Shown: in pieces, positions 36,472 through 46,097 of the stretch
Position numbering within the stretch: position 1 is the stretch's first letter
Layout of the letters: each line of letters opens with the position of its first letter
DNA from: Clostridia bacterium UC5.1-1E11
GTDB lineage: Bacteria; Bacillota; Clostridia; Oscillospirales; Acutalibacteraceae
DNA length: 64,000 bases
Assembly: GCA_001305115.1 (NCBI GenBank)
Contig: BCAA01000001.1
Location: 62,001-126,000 of the forward strand
Direction of reading: 5' to 3'
Translations under genes and position numbers: made by a program
Notes under the pieces: model-generated
Database searches by the model: none
Seen by the model: only the letters and a program-made list of their open reading frames with translations
Told to the model about the DNA's origin: nothing

Positions 36472-38856
36472 TTATCTGCCAAAAATCGCATGGGCATATC
36501 GAACCGAATCCATCGCGTCTTTGGCATAATGGTCTGCATGAATCATATCGGCATATTCCTGTGTCAAAACGGCTCCGCCAACCATAATTTTGCAACCGGG
36601 AGCGCCTTTATGCAATGCATGAATGGTTTCTTCCATATTGACCACTGTGGTGGTCATTAGGGCACTTAATCCCACCAGTTTGACGTGATTTTGTACGGCG
36701 GCCTCAACCACTTTTTCCGGAGGAACATCCTTTCCGAGGTCGATGACATCATAACTGTAATTTTCCAAAAGAACTTTGACGATGTTCTTTCCGATGTCGT
36801 GTATATCCCCCTTAACCGTGGCCAAGACAATCTTATCCTTCTTCACTTCTTGTGACGTATCCGAACGATTCAGCTGGGCGCGGACTACTTCAAAAGCGGC
36901 TTTTGCCGCATCTGCGCTCATCAACAGCTGTGGAAGGAATAGCTTCCCGGTTTCAAAATCCTTTCCCACTCGGTCCAATGCAGGGATCAGGGATTCATTG
37001 ACGATGGCAAGCGGCTCTTTTGTCTGCAATTCTCGTTCGGCAGCTGAATGTGCGCTCTCCTTTAGACCGCTGATAATTGCTTGCGCTAAGGTCATTTCCA
37101 TCCCAGCAGTCTTTGGCGCCGCATCGGACGCTTGTTGCGAATACCGGGCAATATAGTCCATACACTGCTGGTCAATACCGCTCAAAGCACAGTATGCGTC
37201 ATAAGCCCTGCGCATGGCATCCGAGTTCGGGTTAACGATTGCGGCGCTTAATCCACACTGCAACGCCATCGTAAAAAATGCAGCATTGATAGTCTCTCTC
37301 TGTGGTAGCCCGAAGGAAATATTCGAGACGCCCAGGGAAGTGTGCACGCCCAATTGCTCTTGAATCAACTGCAACGACCGCAGTGTGACATCTGCCGCTT
37401 CCTGACCCGCGCTAATCGTCATAACAAGTGCGTCCACCACAAGGTCCTTTTTCGAAATCCCGTATTGTGCCGCTGTCTCAACAATCTTTTTTGCCACGGC
37501 CAGCCGTCCTTCCGGTGTTTCCGGGATTCCCGCCTCATCCAGCGTCAGTGCGATTACCACACCGCCGTACTTTTTGACCAAAGGGAAGATGCTGTGCATA
37601 CTCTCCTGCTTTCCATTGACGGAATTGATCAATGGTTTTCCATTATAAAGGCGCATCGCCTGCTCCATTGTATCCGCATTAGAGGTATCAATTTGGAGCG
37701 GAAGATCGATAACGCTTTGAATCTCCGTAACTGCCCGGCACATCATTGCAGTTTCATCGATTTCTGGGAGGCCGACATTTACGTCTAAAATATGTGCCCC
37801 TGCCTGTTGTTGGGCAATCCCTTCGCGGAGAATATAGTCCAAATCGTTTTCCCGCAAAGCCTGCTTAAAACGGGATTTTCCAGTTGGGTTAATGCGTTCT
37901 CCAATCAATAGCGGCCGTTTTCCAAAACAGACCGCTTTAGAATAAGAAGAAATTACCGTTCTCTCTTTCATTTGTAATGGAACAGGGGAGAGGTCCTTGC
38001 AATGCTCCACCACTGCTGCAATATGGGCTGGCGTGGTCCCACAACAACCGCCTGCCAGCCAAGCTCCTTCACGAACCAGTTTTTCCATTACCTCAGCAAA
38101 ATCCTCCGGGCCTACGTCGAAAACTGTACGCCCATCCACACTGCGCGGAAGTCCGGCGTTGGGATTGACAATCATCGGGATGGAACAGCAGTCCAGCAAT
38201 TGCGGGAAAAGGGAATGCATCTGCTCTGGACCCAAGCCGCAATTAAATCCGATTGCATCGGCTCCCAGGCCCTCCAGCATAGCGACAGCGGCTGCGATGT
38301 CGCCTCCAGTGAGAAGCTTCCCCTTTTCATCAAAAATCATAGTGACAAACACTGGCAGGGAGGTATTCTCTTTTGCCGCCAACAAAGCAGCCTTGGCTTC
38401 ATAGGTATCGCTCATGGTTTCAATGAGGATGAGATCTGCCCCTGCTTTTTCACCGCATTGTACAGCTTCTTTAAATGCATCATAAGCTTCTTCAAACGAC
38501 AGATCTCCCAGTGGACGAAGCAATTTTCCAGTGGGGCCGACATCTAGTGCCACAAAGGCTTCCCGTCCACAATCCCGCACAGCTCTCCGCGCGTGAGAAA
38601 TACCCGCCTCGACAATCTCCTGAACCGAGTGACCGCAACCACGCAGCTTGACCGCATTTGCGCCGAATGTATTGGCCTTGGTAATATCTGCTCCGGCCGC
38701 TAGATACTCGCGATGAATCTGCTCGATCAATTCCGGCCGCTGTAGATTCCAAAGTTCCGGTAGTTCACCAGCTCCCAGACCATTCTGCTGCAAGATCGTT
38801 CCCATTGCACCGTCAAAAAAGACAATCCGTTTTCCCAGAAGCTCTAAGACCCCCAT
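36472..38856 (-). CDS. metH: cobalamin-dependent methionine synthase (lacking reactivation domain)
   Basis: A 794-aa protein. The N-terminal homocysteine-binding barrel has zinc Cys residues in FNCGLG and GGCCGTTP. The methyltetrahydrofolate barrel (IGERINPTGK...HILDVNVGLPEIDE) follows, then the cap domain and the B12-binding domain with GDIHDIGKNIV and GLSALMTTTV (about residues 660-794). It transfers the methyl group from methyl-THF to homocysteine. The C-terminal reactivation domain of the E. coli enzyme is missing; the neighbouring upstream gene supplies it separately. The gap to that gene is 4 bases, and all genes from metF to tfoX form one operon. Confidence 0.95.
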   Translation of the reverse strand: MGVLELLGKRIVFFDGAMGTILQQNGLGAGELPELWNLQRPELIEQIHREYLAAGADITKANTFGANAVKLRGCGHSVQEIVEAGISHARRAVRDCGREAFVALDVGPTGKLLRPLGDLSFEEAYDAFKEAVQCGEKAGADLILIETMSDTYEAKAALLAAKENTSLPVFVTMIFDEKGKLLTGGDIAAAVAMLEGLGADAIGFNCGLGPEQMHSLFPQLLDCCSIPMIVNPNAGLPRSVDGRTVFDVGPEDFAEVMEKLVREGAWLAGGCCGTTPAHIAAVVEHCKDLSPVPLQMKERTVISSYSKAVCFGKRPLLIGERINPTGKSRFKQALRENDLDYILREGIAQQQAGAHILDVNVGLPEIDETAMMCRAVTEIQSVIDLPLQIDTSNADTMEQAMRLYNGKPLINSVNGKQESMHSIFPLVKKYGGVVIALTLDEAGIPETPEGRLAVAKKIVETAAQYGISKKDLVVDALVMTISAGQEAADVTLRSLQLIQEQLGVHTSLGVSNISFGLPQRETINAAFFTMALQCGLSAAIVNPNSDAMRRAYDAYCALSGIDQQCMDYIARYSQQASDAAPKTAGMEMTLAQAIISGLKESAHSAAERELQTKEPLAIVNESLIPALDRVGKDFETGKLFLPQLLMSADAAKAAFEVVRAQLNRSDTSQEVKKDKIVLATVKGDIHDIGKNIVKVLLENYSYDVIDLGKDVPPEKVVEAAVQNHVKLVGLSALMTTTVVNMEETIHALHKGAPGCKIMVGGAVLTQEYADMIHADHYAKDAMDSVRYAHAIFGR

Positions 38857-38860
38857 AGTT

Positions 38861-39505
38861 TCAACCCTTTCTAAATGGACAAGATTTCGCCTTACATGTC
38901 ATACATTTTGCAATATGGCAGCTCTGTTCCTCCTCTGTCAAACCAATCACTGCGGTTACAGATTTGGATGGAGCCAACATAAAGCTGTCCGTCATGGTCA
39001 GACCGATTCGTTTTGGACAATCCAAAACATTTAAAAAATCGCGTTGGTGGGCGATGGAAAAGTCTCCATATCCCGGGCTGTAACGCGGGCGCAGGTAAAG
39101 CCCACGCGCAGCAGCCTCGCGGGCGATTGGCTCTTGGCACGCATCGCAATAAGATTCGATCAAGGAGGCTGCACACGCCTGCATCACCACAGCACGGCTC
39201 ATCGATAGCTTTGTGCAGCGCTCCAAACGTAAATCAACCGGTGCACCCAGGGTGGCTGCAAACAAAACCACCTGCTCACAGCCGGAAAGATGCTGAAACA
39301 GATCTTTGCTGTGCACGACTATCCCCGCAAAGGACAGCGTATCCCTTGCAGGGCGGGAAAGCTCGACTGTCTGTAAAATATGGTGTGGCGTTGCAGCTTC
39401 TTCCAATTCCCGCGCACAATCCGCAATGGTACGCAAAATTTCTGTGTCCGGCTTTGCATACCGGTATCCCAAATAACGTAGGACTTCTTCCCGATCGATG
39501 TTCAT
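38861..39505 (-). CDS. methionine synthase B12 reactivation domain protein
   Basis: A 214-aa stand-alone version of the MetH activation domain, which binds S-adenosylmethionine and remethylates oxidised cobalamin. The signature RPRYSPGYGDFS and the following SFMLAPSKSVTAVIGLT match the domain. The C-terminus adds a Cys cluster (CHIAKCMTCKAKSCPF), possibly a metal or iron-sulfur site, common in clostridial versions. Its ATG overlaps the metF stop (ATGA), and it ends 4 bases before metH, consistent with stoichiometric co-expression. Confidence 0.92.
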   Translation of the reverse strand: MNIDREEVLRYLGYRYAKPDTEILRTIADCARELEEAATPHHILQTVELSRPARDTLSFAGIVVHSKDLFQHLSGCEQVVLFAATLGAPVDLRLERCTKLSMSRAVVMQACAASLIESYCDACQEPIAREAAARGLYLRPRYSPGYGDFSIAHQRDFLNVLDCPKRIGLTMTDSFMLAPSKSVTAVIGLTEEEQSCHIAKCMTCKAKSCPFRKG

Positions 39506-40392
39506 ACTTCTTCATCCCGGAGAATGTCGGAGAGATTCCCCATAATTTTGGCTGCGATCTCGGGGTTGTTCATTGTATACAAATGGATATGCCGGACCCC
39601 ATTGGAAAGCAGATCGATAATTTGTTCCGTCGCATATGCGATTCCAGCTTGCTTCATTGCCAGCGGCTTGTCCGAAAATTTATCCGCAATGGCCTTGAAA
39701 CGAGGCGGTAGGGCTGTCCCAGAAAGCTCGCAGGAACGCTTGATCTGACGGCTGTTAATCACCGGCATAACACCCGCGACCACGGGTACGCGAATATCTT
39801 TTGCCATAATTCGATATAGAAAATTGTAAAGCACGTTGTTATCAAAAAACATCTGTGTTGTAAGGAAGTCACAGCCACTTTCTACCTTTTGTTTTAAAAA
39901 ATCAATGTCATCCTCTTTGTGTGCACACTCTACATGACCTTCTGGATAGCATGCGCCGCCAATACAAAAAAGATTACCCTGCTGGCTACGAATGTCGCGG
40001 ATCAACTCACTGGCATAGCGGTAATGCCGGGGAGAAGGGAACTCTGCATCCTGGGGAATATCCCCTCGCAACGCCAGAATATTCTCAATATGGTTTTCCT
40101 TCATACGTTCCAACATGGTTGCGACATCTTCCTTGCTGGACGAGACACAGGTCAAATGGGCCAAAGCGGGGATTCTATATGTATCTTGAATTTTCGAGGC
40201 AATCTCAATCGTACGCTTTGAGGTGCTGCCTCCTGCGCCATAGGTAACACTAATAAAATCGGGGTGCAGGGCAGCAATCTGCTGGATGATTCCATCCATT
40301 TTGCTCATATCTGCACCTGCTTTGGGCGGGAAAATCTCGCAGGAGAAGGTAACCTTCCCGCTCTGTAAGAGGTCTTTTATCTTCAATCTCAT
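39502..40392 (-). CDS. metF: methylenetetrahydrofolate reductase
   Basis: A 296-aa flavoprotein that makes 5-methyl-THF, the methyl donor for MetH. Landmarks are FSCEIFPPKAG with the catalytic Glu, SVTYGAGGST, LAHLTCVSSS, NILALRGDIP, and TQMFFDNNVLYNF, then GVMPVINSRQIKRSCELSG. It is the first gene of the methionine operon. A promoter with extended -10 lies 61 bases upstream. No S-box riboswitch was recognised in the leader. Confidence 0.95.
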   Translation of the reverse strand: MRLKIKDLLQSGKVTFSCEIFPPKAGADMSKMDGIIQQIAALHPDFISVTYGAGGSTSKRTIEIASKIQDTYRIPALAHLTCVSSSKEDVATMLERMKENHIENILALRGDIPQDAEFPSPRHYRYASELIRDIRSQQGNLFCIGGACYPEGHVECAHKEDDIDFLKQKVESGCDFLTTQMFFDNNVLYNFLYRIMAKDIRVPVVAGVMPVINSRQIKRSCELSGTALPPRFKAIADKFSDKPLAMKQAGIAYATEQIIDLLSNGVRHIHLYTMNNPEIAAKIMGNLSDILRDEEV

Positions 40393-40452
40393 TCATCCTT
40401 TCCGATCGAGCGAACACACGCCCCGTTTCCATTCCATTAGGTTATTCGATCT

Positions 40453-40463
40453 ATTATACCATA
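40453..40463 (-). promoter_or_regulatory. extended -10 promoter of met operon
   Basis: On the minus strand TATGGTATAAT. The -35 (TTCATC) is weak and lies in the adjacent hairpin. Confidence 0.55.
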
Positions 40464-40475
40464 TCATGTAGAAAA

Positions 40476-40518
40476 GATGAAATAAAATCCATGGTTTTCC
40501 TTCGGATTTCATTTCATC
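40476..40518 (-). terminator. terminator of IscR-like gene
   Basis: Arms GATGAAATGAAATCC / GGATTTTATTTCATC (one wobble) with TTTTC after it on the minus strand. It abuts the met promoter. The remaining 40519-40677 holds nothing recognised. Confidence 0.7.
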
Positions 40519-40677
40519 TTGTTCTTACCGGTTATTTGTTGTACGAATGCCTGCCCTAAATCACAGAGCAAGCCGTCGATGCATTCGGCCCCTAGAATTA
40601 TTCCATGACAATCTTCCTATGTCCCTATCATTTAATAGAAAATTGTAGAATATCCCATACGCCGAAAGGGGATTTGG

Positions 40678-41118
40678 TCAATCCGCTCTCTTTTTCTTCT
40701 CATCCATTTCAAGTTGCCGGTTAACCAAGTCCTGTAGCGTAATATGATCGACCACATCATCTACAGCTTTTTTTAATTGTTCCCATACCTCTAATGTCAC
40801 ACAGTGTTCCGCGCGAGAACAGGGATTTACCGCAGCATCCAGGCAGGCTACGGGGGAAAGACTCCCTTCTACCATACGTAAAATCATGCCCACCGTGTAG
40901 TCTTTTGCCGGGTAAGACAACATATAGCCTCCATTTGCGCCGCGAGCACTACGCACATATCCCGCTTTCGATAACTGGCTGATAATCTGCTCCATGTACT
41001 TGCCGGATATATCCTGCCGAACCGAAATATCCTTCAAGGAAATGTATTCTCCCTGGGGCTGCAGCGCCAGATCCAGCATCAGTCGTAAGGCGTAGCGACC
41101 TTTCGTTGATATTTTCAT
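40678..41118 (-). CDS. Rrf2/IscR-family regulator with three-Cys motif
   Basis: A 146-aa winged-helix protein (MKISTKGRYALRLMLDLALQ, YMEQIISQLSKAGYVRSARGANGGY). The Cys triplet ACLDAAVNPCSRAEHC (about residues 92-107) is that of IscR-type proteins that bind [2Fe-2S], although CymR-type Firmicutes members can also regulate cysteine metabolism. No isc/suf genes are adjacent, so the targets are unknown. AAGGAAGG precedes the start. It is monocistronic. Confidence 0.9.
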   Translation of the reverse strand: MKISTKGRYALRLMLDLALQPQGEYISLKDISVRQDISGKYMEQIISQLSKAGYVRSARGANGGYMLSYPAKDYTVGMILRMVEGSLSPVACLDAAVNPCSRAEHCVTLEVWEQLKKAVDDVVDHITLQDLVNRQLEMDEKKKRAD

Positions 41119-41453
41119 TCAGAACATCCTTCCTTAGCTTTGCACAAAATATCAATACAAGAAAAATCAGGCACCTCATGAAAAGGCCATCCTGATTTTC
41201 CTATTTCATTGCAACTCCATACATATCGCCCAATCCGAAAGATCCCATTTGTCTTTCGTTCCAAATACTCCATAATTCTGCTCTTTAAAATCGTTTTAAA
41301 GACCTATACGGAAAAGATTTTAGCAGAAGTAGGGAATATATGCTTCTTTCGTAAAATAATAGCAAAAAAATTTAATATAATAGAGTTCACAAAATATTCA
41401 TATGGATGCCCCACTATTGAGAAAATTTTTGGGGGCAGGGAAGGGGTCTTGTC
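41119..41453 (+). other. 335-base intergenic leader before NSS transporter
   Basis: AT-rich. A TATAAT at 41376-41381 could serve the transporter, but no -35 fits well. No gene, riboswitch or repeat was recognised. Confidence 0.3.
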
Positions 41454-42835
41454 ATGCAGCGTGAAAAATTCTCCTCGCGGCTCGGATTTCTTTTGATCTC
41501 CGCGGGGTGCGCCATCGGCCTCGGCAATGTTTGGCGTTTTCCCTATATAACGGGAATGTATGGGGGCGCAGCTTTGTACTAATTTATCTGTTCTTTCTCG
41601 TCATTCTTGGTCTTCCTATCATGGTGATGGAATTTGCCGTAGGAAGAGGTAGTCAGAAGAGCGCAGCACGGTCGTTTGATGTGTTGGAGCCAAAGGGAAC
41701 CAAATGGCACATTCACAAATATTTTGCCATGTTCGGCAATTACCTGTTGATGTTCTTTTACACAACCATCGGTGGTTGGATGCTCATTTATTTTGTGAAA
41801 ATGCTTTCCGGTGAATTCGAAGGACTGAACCCACAACAGGTGAACGAGAATTTCGTTCAAATGACTTGGAATCCCGGACTCATGACAGTGGCTATGATTT
41901 TTGTCGTACTGCTGTGTTTTGGAATTTGTTCTTTTGGCCTTCAAAAGGGTGTCGAGAAAGTAACAAAGGTGATGATGGTAAGCCTATTTATCATCATGAT
42001 CTTGTTGGCCATTCGTTCCATTACACTTTCAGGCTCCAACGCAGGATTAAAATTTTACCTGTACCCGGATTTTAAGAAAGTAATGGATAATGGGCTTTCC
42101 AATACCATTTTCGCTGCAATGGGACAGGCCTTCTTTACGCTCAGCTTAGGGATCGGCTCTATCTCCATTTTTGGCAGCTATATTGGTAAGGAACGCGCAT
42201 TGATGGGGGAAGCCATCAATGTAACCCTTTTAGACACGGGGGTCGCCCTGGTCGCTGGCTTGATTATTTTCCCCGCATGCTTTGCTTTTGGCGTCAATCC
42301 GGACAGTGGCCCCAGCCTGATTTTTGTGACGTTGCCCAATGTGTTCAATTCGATGAGTGGCGGCCGTATCTGGGGCGCATTTTTCTTCCTCTTCATGTCC
42401 TTTGCCGCCTTGTCTACGATCATTGCCGTATTTGAAAGTATTATCTCGTATGCGATCGATCTATGGAATTGGAGCCGTAAAAAAGCGGCTTTTGTAAACA
42501 TCGCAGTAGTCATTGTATTTTCGCTGCCCTGTGTGCTGGGTTTTAATTTGCTCAGTGGTTTTCAGCCTCTTGGACCAGGAAGCAATATTATGGACTTGGA
42601 GGACTTCATTGTGAGCAACAACCTGTTGCCATTAGGGTCTCTGGTCTATCTGCTATTCTGTGTTTCAAAGTGTGGGTGGGGATGGAAAAACTTCCTTCAA
42701 GAAGCCAACACAGGAAAAGGTGTCAAGTTTCCTAAATGGATTCGTTTTTATGTGACGTTCATTCTACCTGTAATTATATTGGTCATTTTTGTCCAAGGAT
42801 ACCTCTCCAAATTTTTCCCGCAGCTGTTTCAATAA
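41454..42835 (+). CDS. sodium-dependent transporter (NSS/SNF family)
   Basis: A secondary transporter of about 460 aa with 11-12 helices, of the LeuT/MhsT type that takes up amino acids with Na+. The first helix carries the ion-site motif SAGCAIGLGNVWRFPYITGMYGGAAF. The conserved SLGIGSISIFGSYIG and AALSTIIAVFESIISY stretches follow. The frame is lost at T3 41573-41575, and one T restores GGAAFVLIYLFFLV. ATG 41454 follows AAGGGG. The substrate is probably a hydrophobic amino acid (inference). A perfect terminator follows. Confidence 0.9.
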
Positions 42836-42875
42836 AAAAGGCCTTGTACGGAAAAACTCTGTACAAGGCCTTTTT
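42835..42875 (+). terminator. terminator of NSS transporter
   Basis: A perfect 15-bp stem AAAAAGGCCTTGTAC / GTACAAGGCCTTTTT that also includes the gene's last base. Confidence 0.92.
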
Positions 42876-43000
42876 ATACCTGCCCCTCTCTAAGAAATCA
42901 CATTTCAAACCGAATGGGTAGACTTTCCAAGCGCAATATGAAACTTTCTTCGGGACAATCCTCATAGAAAAGAAATAGGGAAGAGGAATACAAATACAAA

Positions 43001-43037
43001 AAGAAGAAGCCGTGGAAACTTACCACGGCTTCTTCTT
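43001..43037 (-). terminator. bidirectional terminator of anti-sigma operon
   Basis: A perfect 15-bp stem AAGAAGAAGCCGTGG / CCACGGCTTCTTCTT, 16 bases beyond the anti-sigma stop. Confidence 0.88.
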
Positions 43038-43052
43038 TATTGGAGGTATTTA

Positions 43053-44384
43053 TTACCCTTTTTGTATCACAGTGTCTTGCGTGACAATACCATCAATGTT
43101 GCCAGGATTTTCGTCCAACTTCATTTCCGCGGGGGGATCACTTTGCTCGGGCGGTTGCGCCCCAGGGCAAGTTCCGTTACACACGGAAAGCAATTGACCA
43201 CAATATTTACAATACTGTTTTCCTTCGGACTGGTCACATTTACTTTCACAGACGGAAAGCAAGCTCCCACAGTACTCACAGTAGGGGCTAGAATCGCCTT
43301 CCTCAATAAGTACCTTTTGATCCGGATCATCAATGGGGGTCGTACCTGCTGGATCACTGGTTACTGCCGAACTGCTGTTCTCCAATGGCTTTTCCTCGGC
43401 AGGTTCGCTGCTTTCTGGAGAAGTCTGAGGAGGGATACCGCTGTCCTTGACCGCGTCACTGCCACTACTCGCCGGCGGTTGCACCGGTTCCTGTTCCGGC
43501 ACACTGCTCGGGTTGTTTTCCGGCTTCGAACTATCTACTCCGGGGTTCTTGACTATGTTGTCGTCGCCATCCGAATCAACAAAATCAGGCTCCTCTGGAA
43601 CTTCTGGTTCGATTTCCGTTGTAACAATTCCGCTGAGATCAATCTGATGGATATCAACCAAAGAGGTAAGCTCCTTAATCGACATCGCAGCAAGATCACT
43701 CGAATTCAGATTTTGATCTGTCTCCGCAATCTTTTTAACAAAGTCCGCTTTTCCAACCGAGATGTTGTTTTCCTTTGCAAAGGATTTCACATCATCTGTA
43801 ACGGGGTCCCCTTGCTGCAAAATCGTCGCTTTCGTATGATTTTGCTTTAATGTGGTATCCACGCTGTTGGTCACTTTACTTTGTAAGTGCTGCACTTTTT
43901 CCGTGTCATCATTGGCTACAGAGATCAAGATTGTGTTTTCTGGACTATCCGCGGACAGATACCCATCATGAAGCATCGCTTCAATGATGAGGTTTGTTGC
44001 TGTCCCCAAATCCATCCGATTCAGGTCCATACCGTCCAAAACGTTTACGGCGTCCTCGTTCAATGCCCGATATTTCACTACCGTATCCTGCGGATCCACA
44101 GATAGCTCAATACTCGGGTTCACGTCAATGCTGACAATGGAATCCACTGTTGGTTGAACCATAAAGAAAATTCCAACAAACAACATCAACGCCGCAGCAA
44201 TCGCACAACTTGCCATTCTAAAGGAGATGATATGCGATTTTGGGTTGCTCTCCTTTTTAAACTCCACAACAGACGAATCATTCTGTACTGCCAGGATCTC
44301 GCCCAGTACATCCGGAGTCGCTGTCAGAACGGCATTCCTTAAGGATTGCTTCATTTCTTTCTTTGTCATAGTCTCATATCGCAC
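43053..44384 (-). CDS. RsgI-like membrane anti-sigma factor with C-terminal tandem Cys motifs
   Basis: A 443-aa protein. The short cytoplasmic N-terminus (about 65 residues) would hold the sigma factor. One membrane helix follows (MASCAIAAALMLFVGIFFMV), then the external RsgI-type domain VDSIVSIDVNPSIELSVD...LNEDAVNVLDG. A long Pro/Ser/Glu-rich stalk comes next. Near the end are two copies of a Cys module, YCEYCGSLLSVC-x3-C and YCKYCGQLLSVC-x3-C, about 25 residues apart, resembling zinc knuckles. A second start at 44369 is possible. It lies 39 bases downstream of the ECF sigma gene and is surely its partner. The tail may sense metal, redox state or wall material (inference). Confidence 0.85.
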   Translation of the reverse strand: MRYETMTKKEMKQSLRNAVLTATPDVLGEILAVQNDSSVVEFKKESNPKSHIISFRMASCAIAAALMLFVGIFFMVQPTVDSIVSIDVNPSIELSVDPQDTVVKYRALNEDAVNVLDGMDLNRMDLGTATNLIIEAMLHDGYLSADSPENTILISVANDDTEKVQHLQSKVTNSVDTTLKQNHTKATILQQGDPVTDDVKSFAKENNISVGKADFVKKIAETDQNLNSSDLAAMSIKELTSLVDIHQIDLSGIVTTEIEPEVPEEPDFVDSDGDDNIVKNPGVDSSKPENNPSSVPEQEPVQPPASSGSDAVKDSGIPPQTSPESSEPAEEKPLENSSSAVTSDPAGTTPIDDPDQKVLIEEGDSSPYCEYCGSLLSVCESKCDQSEGKQYCKYCGQLLSVCNGTCPGAQPPEQSDPPAEMKLDENPGNIDGIVTQDTVIQKG

Positions 44385-44423
44385 CTATTCCTTGTAGAAA
44401 GTGCTCAGACCAGAACCCAAAAA

Positions 44424-44990
44424 TCAACCAAAACGATCTTCATTTACAGCTTTGTAAAGTTTTTTGATCGCCCTGTTGTAACAGGAAAGAACCGTGCCAA
44501 TTGGAATATCGAGCAGGGAGGAAATTTCTCGAAACTTGAACCCCTGGGTTACATGTAAGAGAACAATATTCCGCTCCTGTTCGTTCAGGATCTCTAGCGC
44601 CTTCTGCAACACCAAATTATCAATGGTATTGGAGATCACATCTACTCCGACGTGGTTCTCTTCTTCTGCGAAGTCAGAAGACTCCTGCCTTTGGGCCCGG
44701 CGAAGCTCCATATAGGCCAGATTTCTAGCAATTGTAAAAATCCAAGCCAGGGGCTTTCCCTGAGGAATATAATGTTGTATCGACTTGCGGACGGAAAGAT
44801 AGGTATCCTGCATCAGATCCTCCGCCGTCGAGTGGCTTTTGACAATGGACAAAAGAAAACAATATACAGAATTCTGCGTGATACAATACAGTTGTTCGAA
44901 AGCGGCCCTGTCACCGTCCGCAACCTTTTGCATCAGAGAATCTGACAATCGTTCCTTTTTCCCGTTGTCACGGTTTCCTGGAACCAACAT
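44424..44990 (-). CDS. ECF-type RNA polymerase sigma factor
   Basis: A 188-aa sigma-70 family protein with region 2 (FEQLYCITQNSVYCFLLSIVKSHSTAEDLMQDTYL, then PLAWIFTIARNLAYMELRR) and region 4 (LNEQERNIVLLHVTQGFKFREISSLLDIPIGTVLSCYNRAIKKL). ATG 44990 is preferred to 44996 because GAGGG is six bases before it. It is co-transcribed with the RsgI-like anti-sigma gene, an unusual pairing since RsgI proteins classically partner SigI. Confidence 0.92.
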   Translation of the reverse strand: MLVPGNRDNGKKERLSDSLMQKVADGDRAAFEQLYCITQNSVYCFLLSIVKSHSTAEDLMQDTYLSVRKSIQHYIPQGKPLAWIFTIARNLAYMELRRAQRQESSDFAEEENHVGVDVISNTIDNLVLQKALEILNEQERNIVLLHVTQGFKFREISSLLDIPIGTVLSCYNRAIKKLYKAVNEDRFG

Positions 44991-45122
44991 TTTCATCCCT
45001 CTATCAACATAATGAACGAGTCATCGTTTTTATTGCAGCCATTAAAAAATTTTTTAAATTTTTTCGCTGCTTTACTATCTTCCTAAATAAAGGAACAGCT
45101 GTACTTTGAAACATACCTTATC

Positions 45123-45151
45123 ATTATATCGGAAAAATTCTGTTTTGGGAA
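45123..45151 (-). promoter_or_regulatory. promoter of ECF sigma operon
   Basis: On the minus strand TTCCCA, 17 bases, TATAAT (45123-45128). On the plus strand the same region reads TGAAAC (45107-45112), 17 bases, CGGA, which resembles an ECF-type promoter facing cwlD. Confidence 0.5.
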
Positions 45152-45256
45152 GCCCTCTCCGTAAAACGCTTCTAGGTTTTTCACATTTTTCCCCTATTCC
45201 AAAGCTGCATAGCGGTTCTTCCTATTTCATATATATCTGAAAAAGGGGGAATCGGC

Positions 45257-45984
45257 TTGGATGAGGTACGCAAAGGTGGGTATTTTGTACCAGTAGCTGT
45301 TTTAGTGGTATGCTGTCTGATTTTCTTACTATTATCCTATCTATCTTACCAAAAAGTTGGAGAGATGGCCTCCAATCTTGCAGCGCGGGAACAGCCCATC
45401 GTAGTAATTGACCCTGGACATGGGGGAGAAGATGGTGGGGCGCAAAGTTCCGCGAACGTATTAGAAAAGGACATCAACCTTGCTATTGCGCAAAAACTAG
45501 AAAAAATGTTGACGCTTTCCGGATTTCGTGTGGTTATGACCCGTGAAGAGGACATTTCCATTGGAGACGCTACCTTAGATACTGTAAAAGAGCGGAAAGT
45601 CTCTGATCTCCACAACCGTTTAAATTTGATCGAAAAACAGGGAGACTGTATTTTTTGAGCATTCATCAAAACCATTTTACCAGCAGTCGGTATTATGGTA
45701 CACAGGTATTTTATTCCACAAATGATCTTTCTAGTCAAGATTTAGCGGAGGCAATCCGAGAGCGGGTCATTGCACTTCTACAACCGGAGAACACCCGCGC
45801 TTGTAAACCGGCAACCAGTTCGATCTATCTGTTGTGGAACGCACAGGTGCCCGCTGTATTGGTAGAATGCGGTTTCCTCTCCAATGAAAGTGAGGCACAA
45901 AAACTCAACGATCCACAATATCAGGAACAAATGGCCTTTGCCATCTACAGTGGCTTTTTAGATTACTACCAAGCTACCCGTTAA
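45257..45984 (+). CDS. cwlD: N-acetylmuramoyl-L-alanine amidase CwlD
   Basis: A germination-type amidase that, in B. subtilis, helps make muramic-lactam in spore cortex. It has one N-terminal membrane anchor (VPVAVLVVCCLIFLLLSYL), IVVIDPGHGGEDGG (zinc His), then after correction CIFLSIHQNHF (zinc His) and LVECGFLSN (catalytic Glu). The frame is lost at T6 45651-45656, and one T more joins the halves to about 242 aa. Start is TTG 45257 behind GGGGG. It is followed by radA with no strong terminator between. Confidence 0.88.
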
Positions 45985-46097
45985 ACACTCGTTTCCATAT
46001 CATTATATTATAAGGGCTCTACTTTCACTTGTTTTTCTTCCCGCGTTTCAGTATAATAATGAATAAGTTTTTGGAAACGATGGGGGATAGCGATAAA

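Noticed and set aside
40476-40518. S-box-like attenuator of the methionine operon
   Set aside because: The hairpin lies upstream of the operon promoter and fits a terminator for the IscR-like gene; no SAM riboswitch core was seen.
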